Under the pieces are notes generated by a model. It was not told the DNA's origin and searched no databases. It saw only the letters and a program-made list of their open reading frames with translations. A DNA stretch of 64,000 nt, taken from NCBI RefSeq assembly GCF_032884065.1, contig NW_027062665.1, forward strand, positions 1,663,568 to 1,727,567, given 5' to 3'. Position numbers and translations under genes: made by a program. This stretch comes from Artemia franciscana (Eukaryota > Arthropoda > Branchiopoda > Anostraca > Artemiidae). Positions 9,933-21,408 of the stretch are shown one piece after another (the stretch's first letter is position 1; each line of letters begins with the position of its first letter).

Positions 9933-11360
9933 CTATTTCGTCGATATCTTTGATTTTGGGCTGCAAGCCAAAAACTGCATCAAAAATTTGATTGCCTTTA
10001 CGGAGTTACAGTATTCAACGTTTATGTGTGCATTAAATGTTTTTGATAATAATGGGGAATATGGAACAACCCACTGGTTATCTACTTCGATGGTGGTACC
10101 GTTACGCTTCTTTATTATTGCTGTTTTACCGCCATCTTCAGTGGATCTTCTTCTATATTGTGGGTAACCATCATTGCCAGTAATTGTGTTGGATACTAAA
10201 AGTCGAGGATATTTCTTTGTGCACCTTCCTTTGGCCATGCATGGTGAATTTTCGTTCAGTGTACCGCAAGGTCCATGTATCATATTTTTTACAATAATAT
10301 CATGTAACCCCTTATCGACATTTTCATCAGGTATTTCAGCGGAAATAACATCATCAATTTCGTTCGAAGTAATTTTTTTATGTAGCCAGATTAGTATATG
10401 TGCGTGTGGCAAACCTCGTTTTTGCCATTCCACTGAGTATATCCAGCATCGCACTGACCCAAACACTTCAAGTTTTACTATGTAGTTTATCAGTGATTTC
10501 AGCTTTTGCCGGAAGACACGGGCCGTAATGTCATGTCTATGAACCGCCGATTGTCCTTGAAGTAAAAGCTGCAGTATCTCGTCCCAAGATTGATTACATG
10601 TAAATGTAATAAATAAATCTGGACGACCATAGAGACGAACATACGCAATAGCATCTTGAGCATATTCATGCATATGACGGAGACTGCCAGCATATGACGA
10701 AGGTAAAATTGTTAATCTTCCAACGTTTGTGGTATTACCGTCATTTATAACTGCATCTCGCAAATGAATGTATTGTTCAGAGCGGAGCTTGGTCTGATTC
10801 AGGCGAATATATAGCAAACGTTCTGATTCAATTTTAGCATACATATCAACGACGAATTGGTGAAACAATTCACGGCATTTTAAAATATAATTTTCTTCAT
10901 CCTGCCGAATCATTAGTCTATAGGAATAATAATGCATTGCACTGCATTTCTTATTCATTTCTTTGTTAGTGGCTGGATTCATCAATTTAATATTAAAGTG
11001 ATAGCCGTAGGCTCCATCCCAAAAAATGATAGGATATTGTAGGGCATTGTAGCATCGATGAGTTTCAGCAATTCTTAACAACTGAGCGTTTCGCTTATGA
11101 AGAATAATATCTCGAGGTAAAAACTGATCACCGACCATAACGATTGCCACTTCGTCGATAGTTGGAGCATTGTATCTACGCACATGTTGGCCAGGAGGCG
11201 TTTTGTCAGCGGAAATAACAATTTTATGCGTATCAGTAGGCCTCAAATCGATGGCTGTTTTGAACAGACGCACTAAATTATTATTTTCGTGGAAAAGATG
11301 TTGCAATTGGGAAACGATTGTCCTTTCAACGTTGGGAGAAATTTCGCAACGTGCATTCAA
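9933..11360 (-). pseudogene. Helitron 1 Rep (HUH nuclease) region
   Basis: 475 open codons covering the Helitron-like N-terminal domain and the Rep nuclease. The HUH motif is seen as GLPHAHILIWLH, preceded by VRCWIYSVEWQKR, and the upstream LFITFTCNQSWDE segment is also characteristic. Rep nicks and joins DNA at the transposon ends in intact elements. The tyrosine motif (YICKYVNKG in the second copy, 28380-28410) is deleted here near 9985, and the reading frame is lost a few codons later. The TAA separating this from the N-terminal frame (11364-11366) stands where the second copy has TCT. Confidence 0.85.
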
Positions 11361-11363
11361 TTC

Positions 11364-12223
11364 TTAATTTCTATCTCTGATGAAGTACAATTGTAAAAAT
11401 TTATGATTCTCGCCTGAGAATAGTAGAAGGGACCCCGCTCTATGATAAATTTGCCCTTTTACTTTGAAAGTAGATATAAATTGATCTTGATTTTCGATTT
11501 GGGCTCCAAACGACGTCATTTGGAAACATGAGTTATATTTTCTGATTTGTTTCAAAAAACGCTTAGATTCTGACGTAGTTCCAGTAAGTAAAGTCTTCAA
11601 TGGCTCTGGTGGTGCAGCCAATAGAGGAAGTTTAACTTTTCCTGAGGTGCAACACATTCCCATTGTTTCACCATTGAATTTCAAGGCCTTGCAATAGGGA
11701 CAAATTTTAGACATAGTCCCGATTTGAACACATCTACTCAAGCTATAATCATCGACTGGGCTGTACCTGAATGCCAGGCGATAACTTTCAGGTTGCTCTG
11801 ATTCCTCGGCACGCTTTCTTTTCTTACTTTCTCTATCAGCAGCAAGCCTGATTTCTTGCTGTTCTTGTGATTCCTCGGCACGCCTTCTTTTTTCACTTTC
11901 TCTTTTAGCAGCAAGTCTGGTTTCATGTTGCTCTGGTAGTTCCTCGGCACGCCTTCTTTTTTCACTTTCTCTTTTAGCAGCAAGTCTGCTTTCGCGTTGC
12001 TCGGGTAGTTCCTCGGCACGCATCTGTTCTTTCTTTCTCTATCAGCCTCAAGCCTGTTTCCTTGCTGTTCTTTTGATTCCTCGGCACGCTTTCTTTTCTG
12101 ACTTTCTATATCAGCAGCAAGTTTTTTGGCATAGACTCTTTGAGCATCTTCCTCGGTTGTTGCCATTGTAAGTTCATCAGTCATTTTAAAGTTAAACATT
12201 AATAGATTTCTACGTGAACGCAT
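11364..12223 (-). pseudogene. Helitron 1 N-terminal region: charged repeats and zinc finger
   Basis: The start of the protein. A leader with MTDELTMATTEEDAQRVYA is followed by three to five tandem ~24-residue charged repeats of the type RAEELPEQRESRLAAKRE, then a zinc-binding-like CPYCKALKFNGETMGMCC, and a segment ending in GENHKFLQLYFIRDRN before TAA. Two overlapping frames (12223-11738 and 12023-11364) show a frameshift near 12025. The repeats probably form long charged helices. Similar repeats start the fragment at 12575. Confidence 0.75.
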
Positions 12224-12229
12224 GTCTTA

Positions 12230-12337
12230 TATATCTTTAATGACGTCACCGTCATAACAAAAATGACGACAACTAACTTCATGACGTCAGTCAACACACA
12301 AACATGACGTCACCTGACAGACACATCCACTGACAAC

Positions 12338-12340
<3 letters not shown>
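12230..12340 (-). promoter_or_regulatory. Helitron 1 leader with TGACGTCA sites
   Basis: The minus-strand leader upstream of the first coding segment contains TGACGTCA octamers near 12240, 12281 and 12306, within a GTGTGTTGACTGACGTCATG context. TGACGTCA is the consensus of CREB/ATF-type bZIP sites. Similar octamers lie in the leaders of the other copies (3570-3610, 3930-3965, 6255-6295, 30055-30130). A promoter role is inferred only. Confidence 0.4.

Positions 12341-12397
<57 letters not shown>
12341..12397. repeat. (TA)n microsatellite
   Basis: AT dinucleotide tract between the Helitron 1 leader and the 3' tail of a plus-strand Helitron. Confidence 0.9.
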
Positions 12398-12404
<7 letters not shown>

Positions 12405-12553
12405 TATTCACAGGTGGGACACAGGGACACAACTACAATGACGCGTAACTAATAGGGCCCGTAACGACTTACGCGCGCGGGGGGCTTGGGGGGCGCGAAG
12501 CGCCCCCACCAATTAGGTGTTGGGGTGGCGTGAAGCGCCACCCCAACAGCTAG
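12398..12553 (+). mobile_element. Plus-strand Helitron 3' end
   Basis: Tail beginning TATTCACAGGTGGGACACAG, then CGCGTAAC repeats, a first GC hairpin, a second hairpin at 12522-12544, and AACAGCTAG (CTAG 12550-12553), followed by T. It has no body on its left: the (TA)n and the minus-strand Helitron 1 begin immediately. It is taken to be the right end of the outer element that starts near 3565. Confidence 0.7.
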
Positions 12554-12574
12554 TGCGTGTATAATTATCCTACA

Positions 12575-13462
12575 ATGTCACCAAAAAGGGAATACCTGGA
12601 GGAAACACCAGAGCAATGCAAAACCAGGCTTGCGGCTCAAAGAGAAAGGGCCAGATTAGGAATGTCCGATTTACGTCACCAATTCGATCAAAATGACATA
12701 GCGTTGGCCCTTGCATCGTCCGGAATAGCCGCAACGTTGCTGCTTGGTGAAGGAACTGCTGATTCCGCTTTGAAATCGCTTCTGAATATGCAGTCTACAG
12801 AAATTCCCACGTGCAACATCTCCAAATCATCTGGGATGGGTAAAGTATTGCAGCAATGCAAACTTATTGTTTGGGACGAGTGCACAATGGCACACAAAAA
12901 ATCGGTATAGGCTCTTGACCGATCATTGCAAGATTTGCAAGGAAATTCCATGCGGGATATTGCTTGCGGGAGATTTCAGGCAAACATTACCTGTTTTTCC
13001 TAGATAGACAGCTGCAGACGAAATGAATGCTTGCCTTAAAAATTCTATTTTATGGGTACACGTAAAGACATTAAAATTAACTATAAATAAGCGTGTCCAA
13101 ATGCAAAACAATCACTTTGCTGAAATATTTTCAGATCAGTTGCTGGCAATTGGAAACGGAACGCTCCCAGGACGTATACGGAACGCTCCAGGACTCAATT
13201 TCAGGACGTATACAACTGCCTCCTGAATTCTATAATTTAGTGACGTCAAAAAATAATTTGGTTGAAAAGTTATTTCCGAATATTCTAACCAATTATAAAA
13301 ATCATAAATGACTAAAAGAACGAGCGAGTCTGGCAGCCAAGAATAAAGACGTCCACTTAATCAACAATATTATTCTGACTAAGATTCGAGACCAGTCAGT
13401 CGACACAGTTCTGGGATCAAATGAAGCGGTTAACTATCCATCAGAATTTTTCAATTCCCTGG
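12575..13462 (+). pseudogene. Helitron coding fragment with internal deletion
   Basis: Begins MSPKREYLEETPEQCKTRLA, one charged N-terminal repeat. It jumps near residue 30 straight into helicase sequence (NDIALALASSGIAA, then CKLIVWDECTMAHKKS, Walker B), so Rep and Walker A are missing. After a TAG near 12908 the helicase continues in shifting frames (MNACLKNS, then DQLLAIGNGT) and ends around SNEAVNYPSEFFNSL at about 13460. This copy preserves helicase residues after LLAIG that Helitron 1 has lost to minisatellite. It is clearly dead. Confidence 0.75.
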
Positions 13463-13464
13463 TC

Positions 13465-14632
13465 ATCAGATCAAAAATTTTGAGATAGCCTTTTTTTTCG
13501 ACACAGTTGAGAAAACTCTTTGTGGACGACTTAATCCCCACAGTCTCCGGGGAAGGGGCTGCAAGTTACAAACTTTGACCATTGCTTACATATTGTATTG
13601 GTTATTGGGAAGTGTACATACGTTTTCAGGGGATTTTTTCGTGGTGGGGGGGGGGTTCGGTTTGAGGTGTGAGGGGTATACGTTGGATGATCTTTCTATG
13701 GAAGAGTTTATTACGGGGGGAAACATTTCCATGAAGGTGGTGCAGGATTTTCTAGCATTATTTAAACAAACAAAAAATGAGAAAATAAATAAGAAAGTTT
13801 TTTCAACTGTAAGTAAGGATTAGCATTAAAACTTAAAACGAACAGAAATTATTACGTATATAAGGGGTTCTTCTTCTCCTCAATACCTCGCTGTTTACAC
13901 TAAAGTATTTTTAGTATTTTAAACTATTTATTCTACGGCCTTTGTGATTCAGTGATCATTCTTAAAAAATTGGGACAAAATTCAAACTTTAGTGTAAAGA
14001 GCGATGTATTGAAGAGAGGGAAAACCTCCTCATATACGTAATAAAAATATACAAATATAGAAGTTCGCTACGTAAGTTAATTCGTAAGTTACGTATATTT
14101 ATTACTAATAAAACCGTTCGTAAAAAAATAACATTCTAGTTGCCTTTTTAAGTAATCAAAAATCGGAGAGCAGCTAGGCCTCTTCCCCCACCACTTTTTC
14201 TTATCAAAAGTGTCCGATTAAGACTATGAGAAAGCCATCTAGCCAAAAAATTATGCAACTTCCGTTTTACTTATTTATATACGGTGAGCCAAAGTTAAAA
14301 CATGCAGTAATTCAAAAATGTTGAGACATTAAATAAAAAAAAAACAAGTTTTTTCAACTGAAAGTAAGGAGCGTCATTAATACTTGAAACGAACAGAAAT
14401 TATTCCGTACATAAAAGGTGTTTTCCCCTCCTGGACGCCTCCCTCTTTATGCTAAAGTTTCTTTATATTTTTAAAAAAGTAGAGTTGGGAGAAAGAGGAA
14501 AACTTTAGCTTAAAGAGTGGGGTGTCGAGGAGGGGACAAACCCTTTTATATACGGAACAATCTCTGTTCGTTTTAAGTTTTGATGACGCTCCTTACTTTT
14601 CGTTCAAAAAAACAAGTTTTTTTTTATTTAAT
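13465..14632 (+). repeat. Modular repeat copy R2 with fold-back end
   Basis: Same family as R1. It contains the G-rich run (13640-13655), TTTCCATGAAGG, the internal AACTGTAAGTAAGGA module at 13807, and a terminal fold-back at about 14353-14620. The fold-back starts AACTGAAAGTAAGGAGCG, and the return arm reads back CTCTGTTCGTTTTAAGTTTT and GACGCTCCTTACTTT. No coding capacity. Confidence 0.75.
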
Positions 14633-14639
14633 GTTCACA

Positions 14640-15420
14640 AGTAACAAAATTCTTTCAGACACATTTCTATTCAAGAATCGTAACCTTAGTGAAAAAGGAG
14701 TTGTATGACCCCTTTCAGCTTCTATACTTTGCGCTTAGTTCAAACCCATACCTTCAAATGAAGATACGGATCAAAAGTCATTTTCAGGAATTAAGGAGAG
14801 AGGAGCGTTTCAGACACACATGTATAAAAAGGTAACTGGTCTGGCCTTTATTGGAAGTAATTAAGAGGCAAATATTAATTTAAAAGTAGTAGTACAACTG
14901 CTTTTTTACTAAGATAACGATTCTTGAATAGAAATAGAAATATATAAAAAGATTTTTACAACCTCTCCTCAGCTTCTATACTCTGTGCTTAGTTCAAACC
15001 CGTACCTCAAAATGAAGATACGGATCAAAAGTCATATTCTGTGATTGGGGAGAGAGGAGTGTTTCAGACACACATGTATAAAAAGGTGACTGGTCTGGCC
15101 TTTATTGGAAGAAATTAAGAGGCAAATATTAATTTAAAAGCTGTAGTACAACTCCTTTTTCACTAAGATTACGATCTTTGAATAGAAATAGAATAGAAAT
15201 AGAAATACATAAAAAGAGTTGTACAACCTCTCCTCAGCTTACTCTGTGCTTAGTTCAAACCCGTACCTCAAAATGAAGATACGGATCAAAAGTTATTTTC
15301 TGTGATTGGGGAGAGAGGACCGTTTCAGACACACATGTATAAAAAGGTGACTGGTCTGGCCTTTATTGGAAGAAATTAAGTGGCAAATATTAATTTAAAA
15401 GCAGTAGTCTTTTACTTTAA
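14640..15420 (+). repeat. ~255 bp tandem repeat, three units
   Basis: Landmark GATACGGATCAAAAGT occurs near 14763, 15017 and 15278, spaced about 254 and 261 bp, and each unit also has TTTCAGACACACATGTATAA and CTGGTCTGGCCTTTATTGGA. Short insertions of GAATAGAAATA cause the length differences. Function unknown. Confidence 0.8.
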
Positions 15421-18098
15421 AAACAACTCCAAATTCATGACATTTACATAGTTTCTTTGATAATGAGTTTTTCTTCTTTTTTGAAATTTTACCCAAGGCT
15501 AAGAATTAACAAGAAGAGAGATTCTCGGAAAAGTGTTTCTTCTACTAAACCTAAATTTGTTCTAAGATTTATGTGAAACTTGAATCCGACTCAAAAAAAA
15601 GCTAATGAGATCAAGAGGGAAACCCTCAACCTTGAAATTTTCTTCTCAATTATGAGGCAAGCATACTTGGAATGAAGCAGGACCAGTATTTTGTGCTTTT
15701 TCACCCTGACGAGAAGCGGAAATACAGCCTCTCTAGCCACTGAACCATCAATAGAATTTTAATTAAACTTGAACAAACATATGGTGGTTCACAGATGTGG
15801 TATTATTATTTATCTTTCAATAAATTAAAAAAAAATTGGATTTATTTGATGATCTTTTCCTTACCTTTTTTTATTCTCTTTTTTTCTTTTTCTTTTTTTT
15901 TGTGAGACATCATGTACACTCGAGTAGAAGTAAATCATCCTAAAGTCACACTGCTTATGCATAACATCTAACAAAAAAATCAAAGAACAAAAAAATAGTT
16001 AAGAAAAAGATAAAAGCCAAACGAAGGTGACTTTCCGCCAATGATAAGGAAAAACCATAAAGAAGATGTTTTAGCAAAGATTCCACGAAGACTAGATGTC
16101 GTATGAAGTTGTTAACTAGACAAATTTAAAACTTAAGGTTGGACATTTTTAACTTAGCATAATGCTGAACTTAGATTGCTTAGATTAAGTAAAACACGAA
16201 AGTTACCATACCTAATATTCAAATAAATTGCAAAGTTTAAGTTTTCAATTCATTATAGTATTTTGAAGTGTCTGAGAAGCAAACTATTTTATCTTCTATT
16301 CTATGATTATAAATCTATAATAATTCTATAATCTATTATAATTCTATAGATTATGATTCTATAATCTATGATTACAAATTTTGGGCTGAAGTTCCAATTC
16401 AGTGCTATGATATTTGACCTATGACCAAATGGTACTATGACCCGTTTGATATATGTTGGCATGATGAGATTATGTTACTCTGCAGATCATCCCTTTGAGA
16501 ACAGTTACTGTAATTCGGAGAGTTAAAAAAATTTTCATCCAACAAATGGGTCAATTCATATTCTAGAGTAGATACTTAATATAGGAATTCGAGATAACTC
16601 TTCTCAACTCAACTTAAAATCATGAGATGTATCCTTTAAGCTAATAGCAATAAACATAATTCAATCTGCCTGTATAATTGGTAGGCATTTACATATCTTT
16701 TGAGTGTTCCTTTAAGGGAATCACTTTTCCTTTATACATTAATAATAGCCTACTGAGACCTTGGTTTACCCCCGTGGACATTCTTTGGTTGAATCTATAT
16801 AGCAGTGAAGATGCAGTCTTATGCCAGATTTTGCACTTCCTGTCGATTCTGCTTAATTGATATGTCATCTCCACTTTTTTTTAGATTTTAAGATTTAAGG
16901 ATGAGAAAACACAAAGAATCAAAAATGGCTGAAAACCAACAGTGAGGAGGAAGCCTAGTGGCTAAGGTAAGAAATACCATAAAACAATAATATAAGCTAG
17001 AATAATGAAAATATCAGGAAAGAAGTAGACATTGTGCCTTGCATTTTCATGGAGGCAGCAAGTTGGCAAGTCCTTTCTATGATCGCCAGTCCCTTTTCTA
17101 TGCATTACGTCCTCTCGGGTAGACAACTGGTCCCAACCCAAAAAACACTCCTCTGACTATCTCTCCTATTCTGTTTAAAATTACTTTCAGGAATCTTCCT
17201 AACTTTTGAAGTCCTGGTCTAGTTGTCCTTTTTTTATTTTTTTTTCTCATGTTCTAATGTCAACTTATTGTTTCTTGTTTCTCTACTTTCTTGGTTTCTA
17301 TTTATTGCTACTATTATAATTATTACCAGGTTTTTTACCGTATTCCATTGTTTATTCTCCTTCATCTTTAATTCAATGATTGAGGGTATTGTATGATTCA
17401 GGGTTTTGTTTGTGGTTCTTTTAGTGCTTTATTATTATGTTGTATGGCCCATAACATGCAAAGCTTCTTGGGCCGAATAACTTTTTTACGTTTGTGTTAG
17501 TATTAATATAATAATTGATTCATTATTGATTGATTGTATCGGAAAGAAATCCCCACCCCAAAATATCATCTCTTTTCAATTAAGACTGCAACTACTTGTG
17601 GTTGCAAAGGGAATCACTTGGAACTGCGACAATTTGCCGCCGCGACTGGAATTACTTCCAACTGCGATTACTTGTGAGAGCATCTGTAACTGCTTCGTCT
17701 GTGATTTAGACTACTGGCAAAGTGTTACTTTGTCAGTATCAATTATATTTATTCCCTTTTTAATCGAATATGCATCATTTTAAACAAAAATGTCCAGCAA
17801 TTTTACAATTTTTCATCCGAACAATCAAAATGAAAACAGGTTCTTGGAAATCAAATTTAGTCTCACTTTTATTCTTTTTCACAACGTAAACACGGTTTTA
17901 GAGCCCACTTAGATTACCAATTCAATTTACCCTATTTTCAATTGAATTCACACCATTTTAAATGAAGATTTCCGGAATTTTTTTAATTTCCCATCCTGAG
18001 CCTTAAGATCAAAAAAGATCTTGTGAAAAAAGTATTTCATTAATTTGTGAAATAAGAGTTTAACTCTATTCCATTTTTCCTATGCTACCGATAAAATG
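15421..18098. other. No gene recognised
   Basis: AT-rich with scattered short open frames that carry no motifs. A small palindromic AT repeat (TCTATAATCTAT words) lies at 16299-16380. I see no splice-flanked exon that I can support. Confidence 0.45.
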
Positions 18099-18412
18099 TT
18101 AATATGTAGTGGATATTTCGATATCAATATCTAAATGATTTATTTCATCTTTATTTTTTATTTCAATAACCTTTAAAACCATACCTTTATATAATTTTTT
18201 CAATTTATTTTCAAGAGCAGCTGCATTAGAATCAAAATACTTAGGCGTAAATAGATCAACCATTTCATCTTTAAATTCAATAGTAATAACGAGTTTATTT
18301 CCATATTTAGTTGTAAAACATTTATTCCTGTAATCATGTGTTCCATTTCAATGTCTAACTCTTTTTTCATAATAGTTCGATTCCATTAATTTACCATTTT
18401 TATTTCGCTAAA
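18099..18412 (-). pseudogene. Small acidic-tailed ORF of the virus-like block
   Basis: A nearly open frame of about 100 codons ending TAA at 18099-18101. It starts around KNGKLMESNYYEKR, has one internal stop, then FKDEMVDLFTPKYF, a lysine-rich LENKLKKLYKG and an acidic end INHLDIDIEIS. I cannot name the family. Its position directly downstream of the capsid-like relic, and its preserved frame, suggest it belonged to the same element. Too short for the usual ORF length cut-offs because of the stop. Confidence 0.5.
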
Positions 18413-18471
18413 AAGTTTTTCCATTTATTAGTAAATAATTGTATTAAAGAAATTCTCAAATCGAAAATAAT

Positions 18472-19857
18472 TTATAAATTAACATATAATTTGCTATCAA
18501 CGACTTCCATGATTGCTTTTCTTTCTGAATATAAAACACAATAAATGTTCCATGGATTAGCAGGCATTTGATCTAATAAAAGTGTAATTTCTATACAAGC
18601 AGTTGATCCACTTCGATGAATATTCCATGCATGCTTTGAAACATCAATAAAATACAAAAGATATACTGCCTTGAAATCATTATAACTTACAATTGTTCCA
18701 GTATCAACATTTATATGTTGATATCCTAACTTCAAAAATTGTTGATAAGCCTTAGAACAATCTTCATTAGAATTACCGAAATCACAATTCAAACCTTCTT
18801 GTTGATATTTATACCCATTTACTCTCACTTCAATTCTATTACTGTTCATATAGTCAAATGCCATATTTTTTTGCGTATAACTGTTATCTTTTCAGATTTC
18901 TGCAGCACAATAACAATTTTAGTTGTATTATAGCGTTCACTGACTACCCTCTATGTTAATTCTTTATCCGTTTTGTTATCACTTTTGTAGGTATTACACG
19001 CTTCCCATCTTATTTCAGATGAGCTGGCCTTTCCTAATCCAGCTTTTGATTTTCTGCCTTCTTCGTTAATCTAACTTCTAATTGAATCGCTGTGGATAAA
19101 CTGCGATGTAATACTTATAGCATCCATGATAAATGCATTACATTTACTTTAAAAATTTTAGCTCCAAATTTATAATCACATTAGAAAAAATGTTTCTTTT
19201 TAATATAATTTGATGTGTAAAGCCCCTAAAAACACAATTAATATCTTGACCAAATCCAAATAATCGTGATAACAGTAAATACATACTAACCACGTGGCTT
19301 TCTTTTATTTTATTAATTATTTTAAATAAACTAATGTTAAAAGCGTTATTTCGTTTTATTGTAATGGTCCCACCACTTGATGTAACAGGTGCAAAAGTAA
19401 TTTCAAACTCATTTTCTACTTTAAAAGAATCAAAGAATTAGGTTTTAAATTTATACCAAAACATATTAGTAGCTGCGCTTCGACTATAGTCATCTGAAAA
19501 TTCTAATAAACTTTTAACACTAGTTGTTATGCCTACATAATCAATACTTTCAATACATTTTATATTGATAATATATTCAGAGTTCCTAAACAAATTAAAT
19601 CTATTATTTGTTAACGTAGCTTCATCATTATTTCGCATATTTGTTCCATCCAATCGAGGTATTTTCACTTTTGCATAAAGGTAACTATCACTTGGATGAA
19701 TCCAAGGTTCCATATCTTTTAAAATGAACTTATAATTTAGATTTCGAGGTACTTTCACATTATTTTCTCTAATTTCTGTATATTCATATTTGGTTCTATA
19801 ACCATCAATAATAGGCTTTTCAAATGTTTCCAAATAAGGAACAACAACTTGATTCAC
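18472..19857 (-). pseudogene. Capsid-like (double-jelly-roll) protein relic
   Basis: The N-terminal part (19857-19438) has VVPYLETFEKPI, WIHPSDSYLYAK, TLTNNRFNLFRNSEYIIN and a WYK motif before a stop. The same frame continues past the stop to a PxxxLFGFGQD-like segment near 19240. About 300 bases are then scrambled, and the C-terminal part (18864-18472) is open again with a YxxFKAVYLLYFIDVSK segment. This order of short motifs matches a family of roughly 450-500 residues that I recognise as capsid-like. The first codon is GTG in place of ATG. Structural proteins of this type build icosahedral shells. The copy is inactive. Confidence 0.55.
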
Positions 19858-19902
19858 TGCCGTTTATATACGGGATCTTCGATTGTCACTGAGAGTGTCA
19901 AC

Positions 19903-20078
19903 AAAAGTGTCACCGGGTATGTAGTTTAAGTCCCTTTACTGAAATCATTGCATCCATTAAGCCTTTTCTCTGTTCATCAAGATGTTTATTGAAATATCTC
20001 TCATTATTTGAAGTTAAATCTTTTAGCGATGTCACATAATTTAAATCTCTTTTATTATAATCTATCCAATCTTTCCAA
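19903..20078 (-). pseudogene. Short coding relic upstream of the capsid-like gene
   Basis: A 58-codon minus-strand open stretch with WKDWIDYNKRDLNYV and HLDEQRKGLMDAMI, ending TGA at 19903. It is hydrophilic, with no family recognised. It lies 46 bases before the capsid-like frame, so it may be the end of the preceding gene of the same element. Confidence 0.4.
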
Positions 20079-20289
20079 ATTCAATTGCTCTATTTTTGAA
20101 TAATTACAGTTGAGGTTTAATCATAGTGTTATACGTGGAACAAGCTTCATCTTTTATGATTGTTATGGATATCTTTACTAACTGAGAATTGACGATATTT
20201 TAAAGAAACTACCAATCTCGCTATCATACTGTCTTGTATAGAATAATTGTTTCTTATTGATCAACATTTATTATAGATAAATTTTGTTA

Positions 20290-21023
20290 AATAATTTCAT
20301 TAAACTTTTTCAAATCCAACGTTCTCTCCATCTATATCAATTATTCTACCTAATTGACCAGTTATAGTCATTTTCAGTTCGTTCATATACTCGTTTCGAT
20401 TAATTGGAAGATATTGCTTTTCTATAGAAATCTCACAGAGTAGCGTTCCAGGCTATGTTTTTGGAGTAAAACTCCAGATCACATCAGAGGTTGTATTCCC
20501 ATTTACAATTGAACTATCCACACAATTGCTCAATTTACAATTGATCAATGAATATATATTTCATTAACATTTCTGGTAATATTAAGAACTTGAGTAACTT
20601 CATTATATTTACTACTTAGTTCAGCTTCAATTTCAAGTCCTAAAATAAAATATAAATCACTATTAGACTGAAATTTATAATTTTCTTTAAAATAACAAAA
20701 AATTTTAATATTGTTAGATTGTATGATATACTGATTGGGCATCGATCTAGGGATGAATTGAAATAGCGAGTTAAGAAATAATTTAAATCCTCTTCATCAT
20801 ACAACTCATTGGGAATAAGAATGTTAACCCATTCATTTGAATTTTTTCCCTTTATTCAAACGTATTATTTTTAAATTGATCACTAATGTTATACCATTAG
20901 TACTATAGCGTAAATTGAGTTAAAGCTATTTCATAATCAGTGTTTGTATCTAACGTGATAAGGTTACATGTATAAGACTATTCGATTTCGCTTCTGTTAC
21001 CACTAATAATAATCAAAACCATT
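20290..21023 (-). pseudogene. Second virus-like gene relic
   Basis: Starts ATG at 21023 as MVLIIISGNRSEIE, followed by a stop, then LDTNTDYEIALTQFTL, and continues through several frames to about 20290. An open 65-codon part at 20742-20545 contains YFILGLEIEAELS. The start resembles the N-terminus of short jelly-roll-type proteins that accompany the capsid-like family in such elements, but this is a weak match by eye. Confidence 0.35.
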
Positions 21024-21111
21024 TATTAGAAAAGTATTTTTTCATTAAATTCAAATTCTAAGACACTTGTTGTAAATAGTATTATATTCATTTTCCTTAT
21101 TAATTTCATTT

Positions 21112-21380
21112 TTGAATAATGAATCGAACAGGTCAATAGCTCCATTTCTCACTTCATCATATCATTATCATTTATCATATATCATTATCATTATGATATT
21201 ATATATCATTATATTACATATCATTATCATATTATGTCAGCATCATATCATTTGGGATGTAAATCCCAAATGGTATTTCCAGCAGCTCTACTACCTAGCA
21301 AACTATATAATTTTTCAATCATATCATTTGGGATGTTCCTTGCTGAGGTTGTATAACATCAAAGTTATCTTAAATAGCTT
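21112..21380 (+). repeat. TATCATTATCAT repeat and hairpin
   Basis: Irregular tandem TATCATTATCAT words, with a perfect 10 bp stem hairpin at 21249-21272 (CATTTGGGAT, loop GTAA, ATCCCAAATG). The left half of the hairpin recurs near 21326. It interrupts the virus-like block. Confidence 0.7.
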
Positions 21381-21408
21381 TTAACCTTCTTCTGTAGATT
21401 TTTACGAA

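Larger units (their letters stand above)
7809..12340 (-). mobile_element. Autonomous-type Helitron 1, broken
   Basis: A minus-strand element encoding zinc-finger/N-terminal, Rep (HUH) and PIF1-like helicase parts in the usual Helitron order. The leader at 12340-12230 carries AAGTTGTCAGTGGATGTGTC and several TGACGTCA sites, as in H-A and H-B. Its 5' TC is lost in the (TA)n at about 12341-12397. Its 3' end is absent after 7809 but is probably the detached end at 3694-3838, because the usual sequence after the helicase stop is a (TA)n tract followed by the GGTGGGACA tail, and that tract is where H-A and H-B now lie. In-frame stops, a deletion and an internal minisatellite make it inactive. Confidence 0.75.

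Noticed and set aside
8838-11367. Open frames on the plus strand opposite the Rep-helicase gene (8838-9125, 9762-9953, 9928-10167, 10174-10485, 11170-11367)
   Set aside because: They are the reverse reading of clearly recognised Helitron coding sequence and carry no motifs.
14640-15420. Coding repeats
   Set aside because: Units of 254-261 bases contain stops in all frames.
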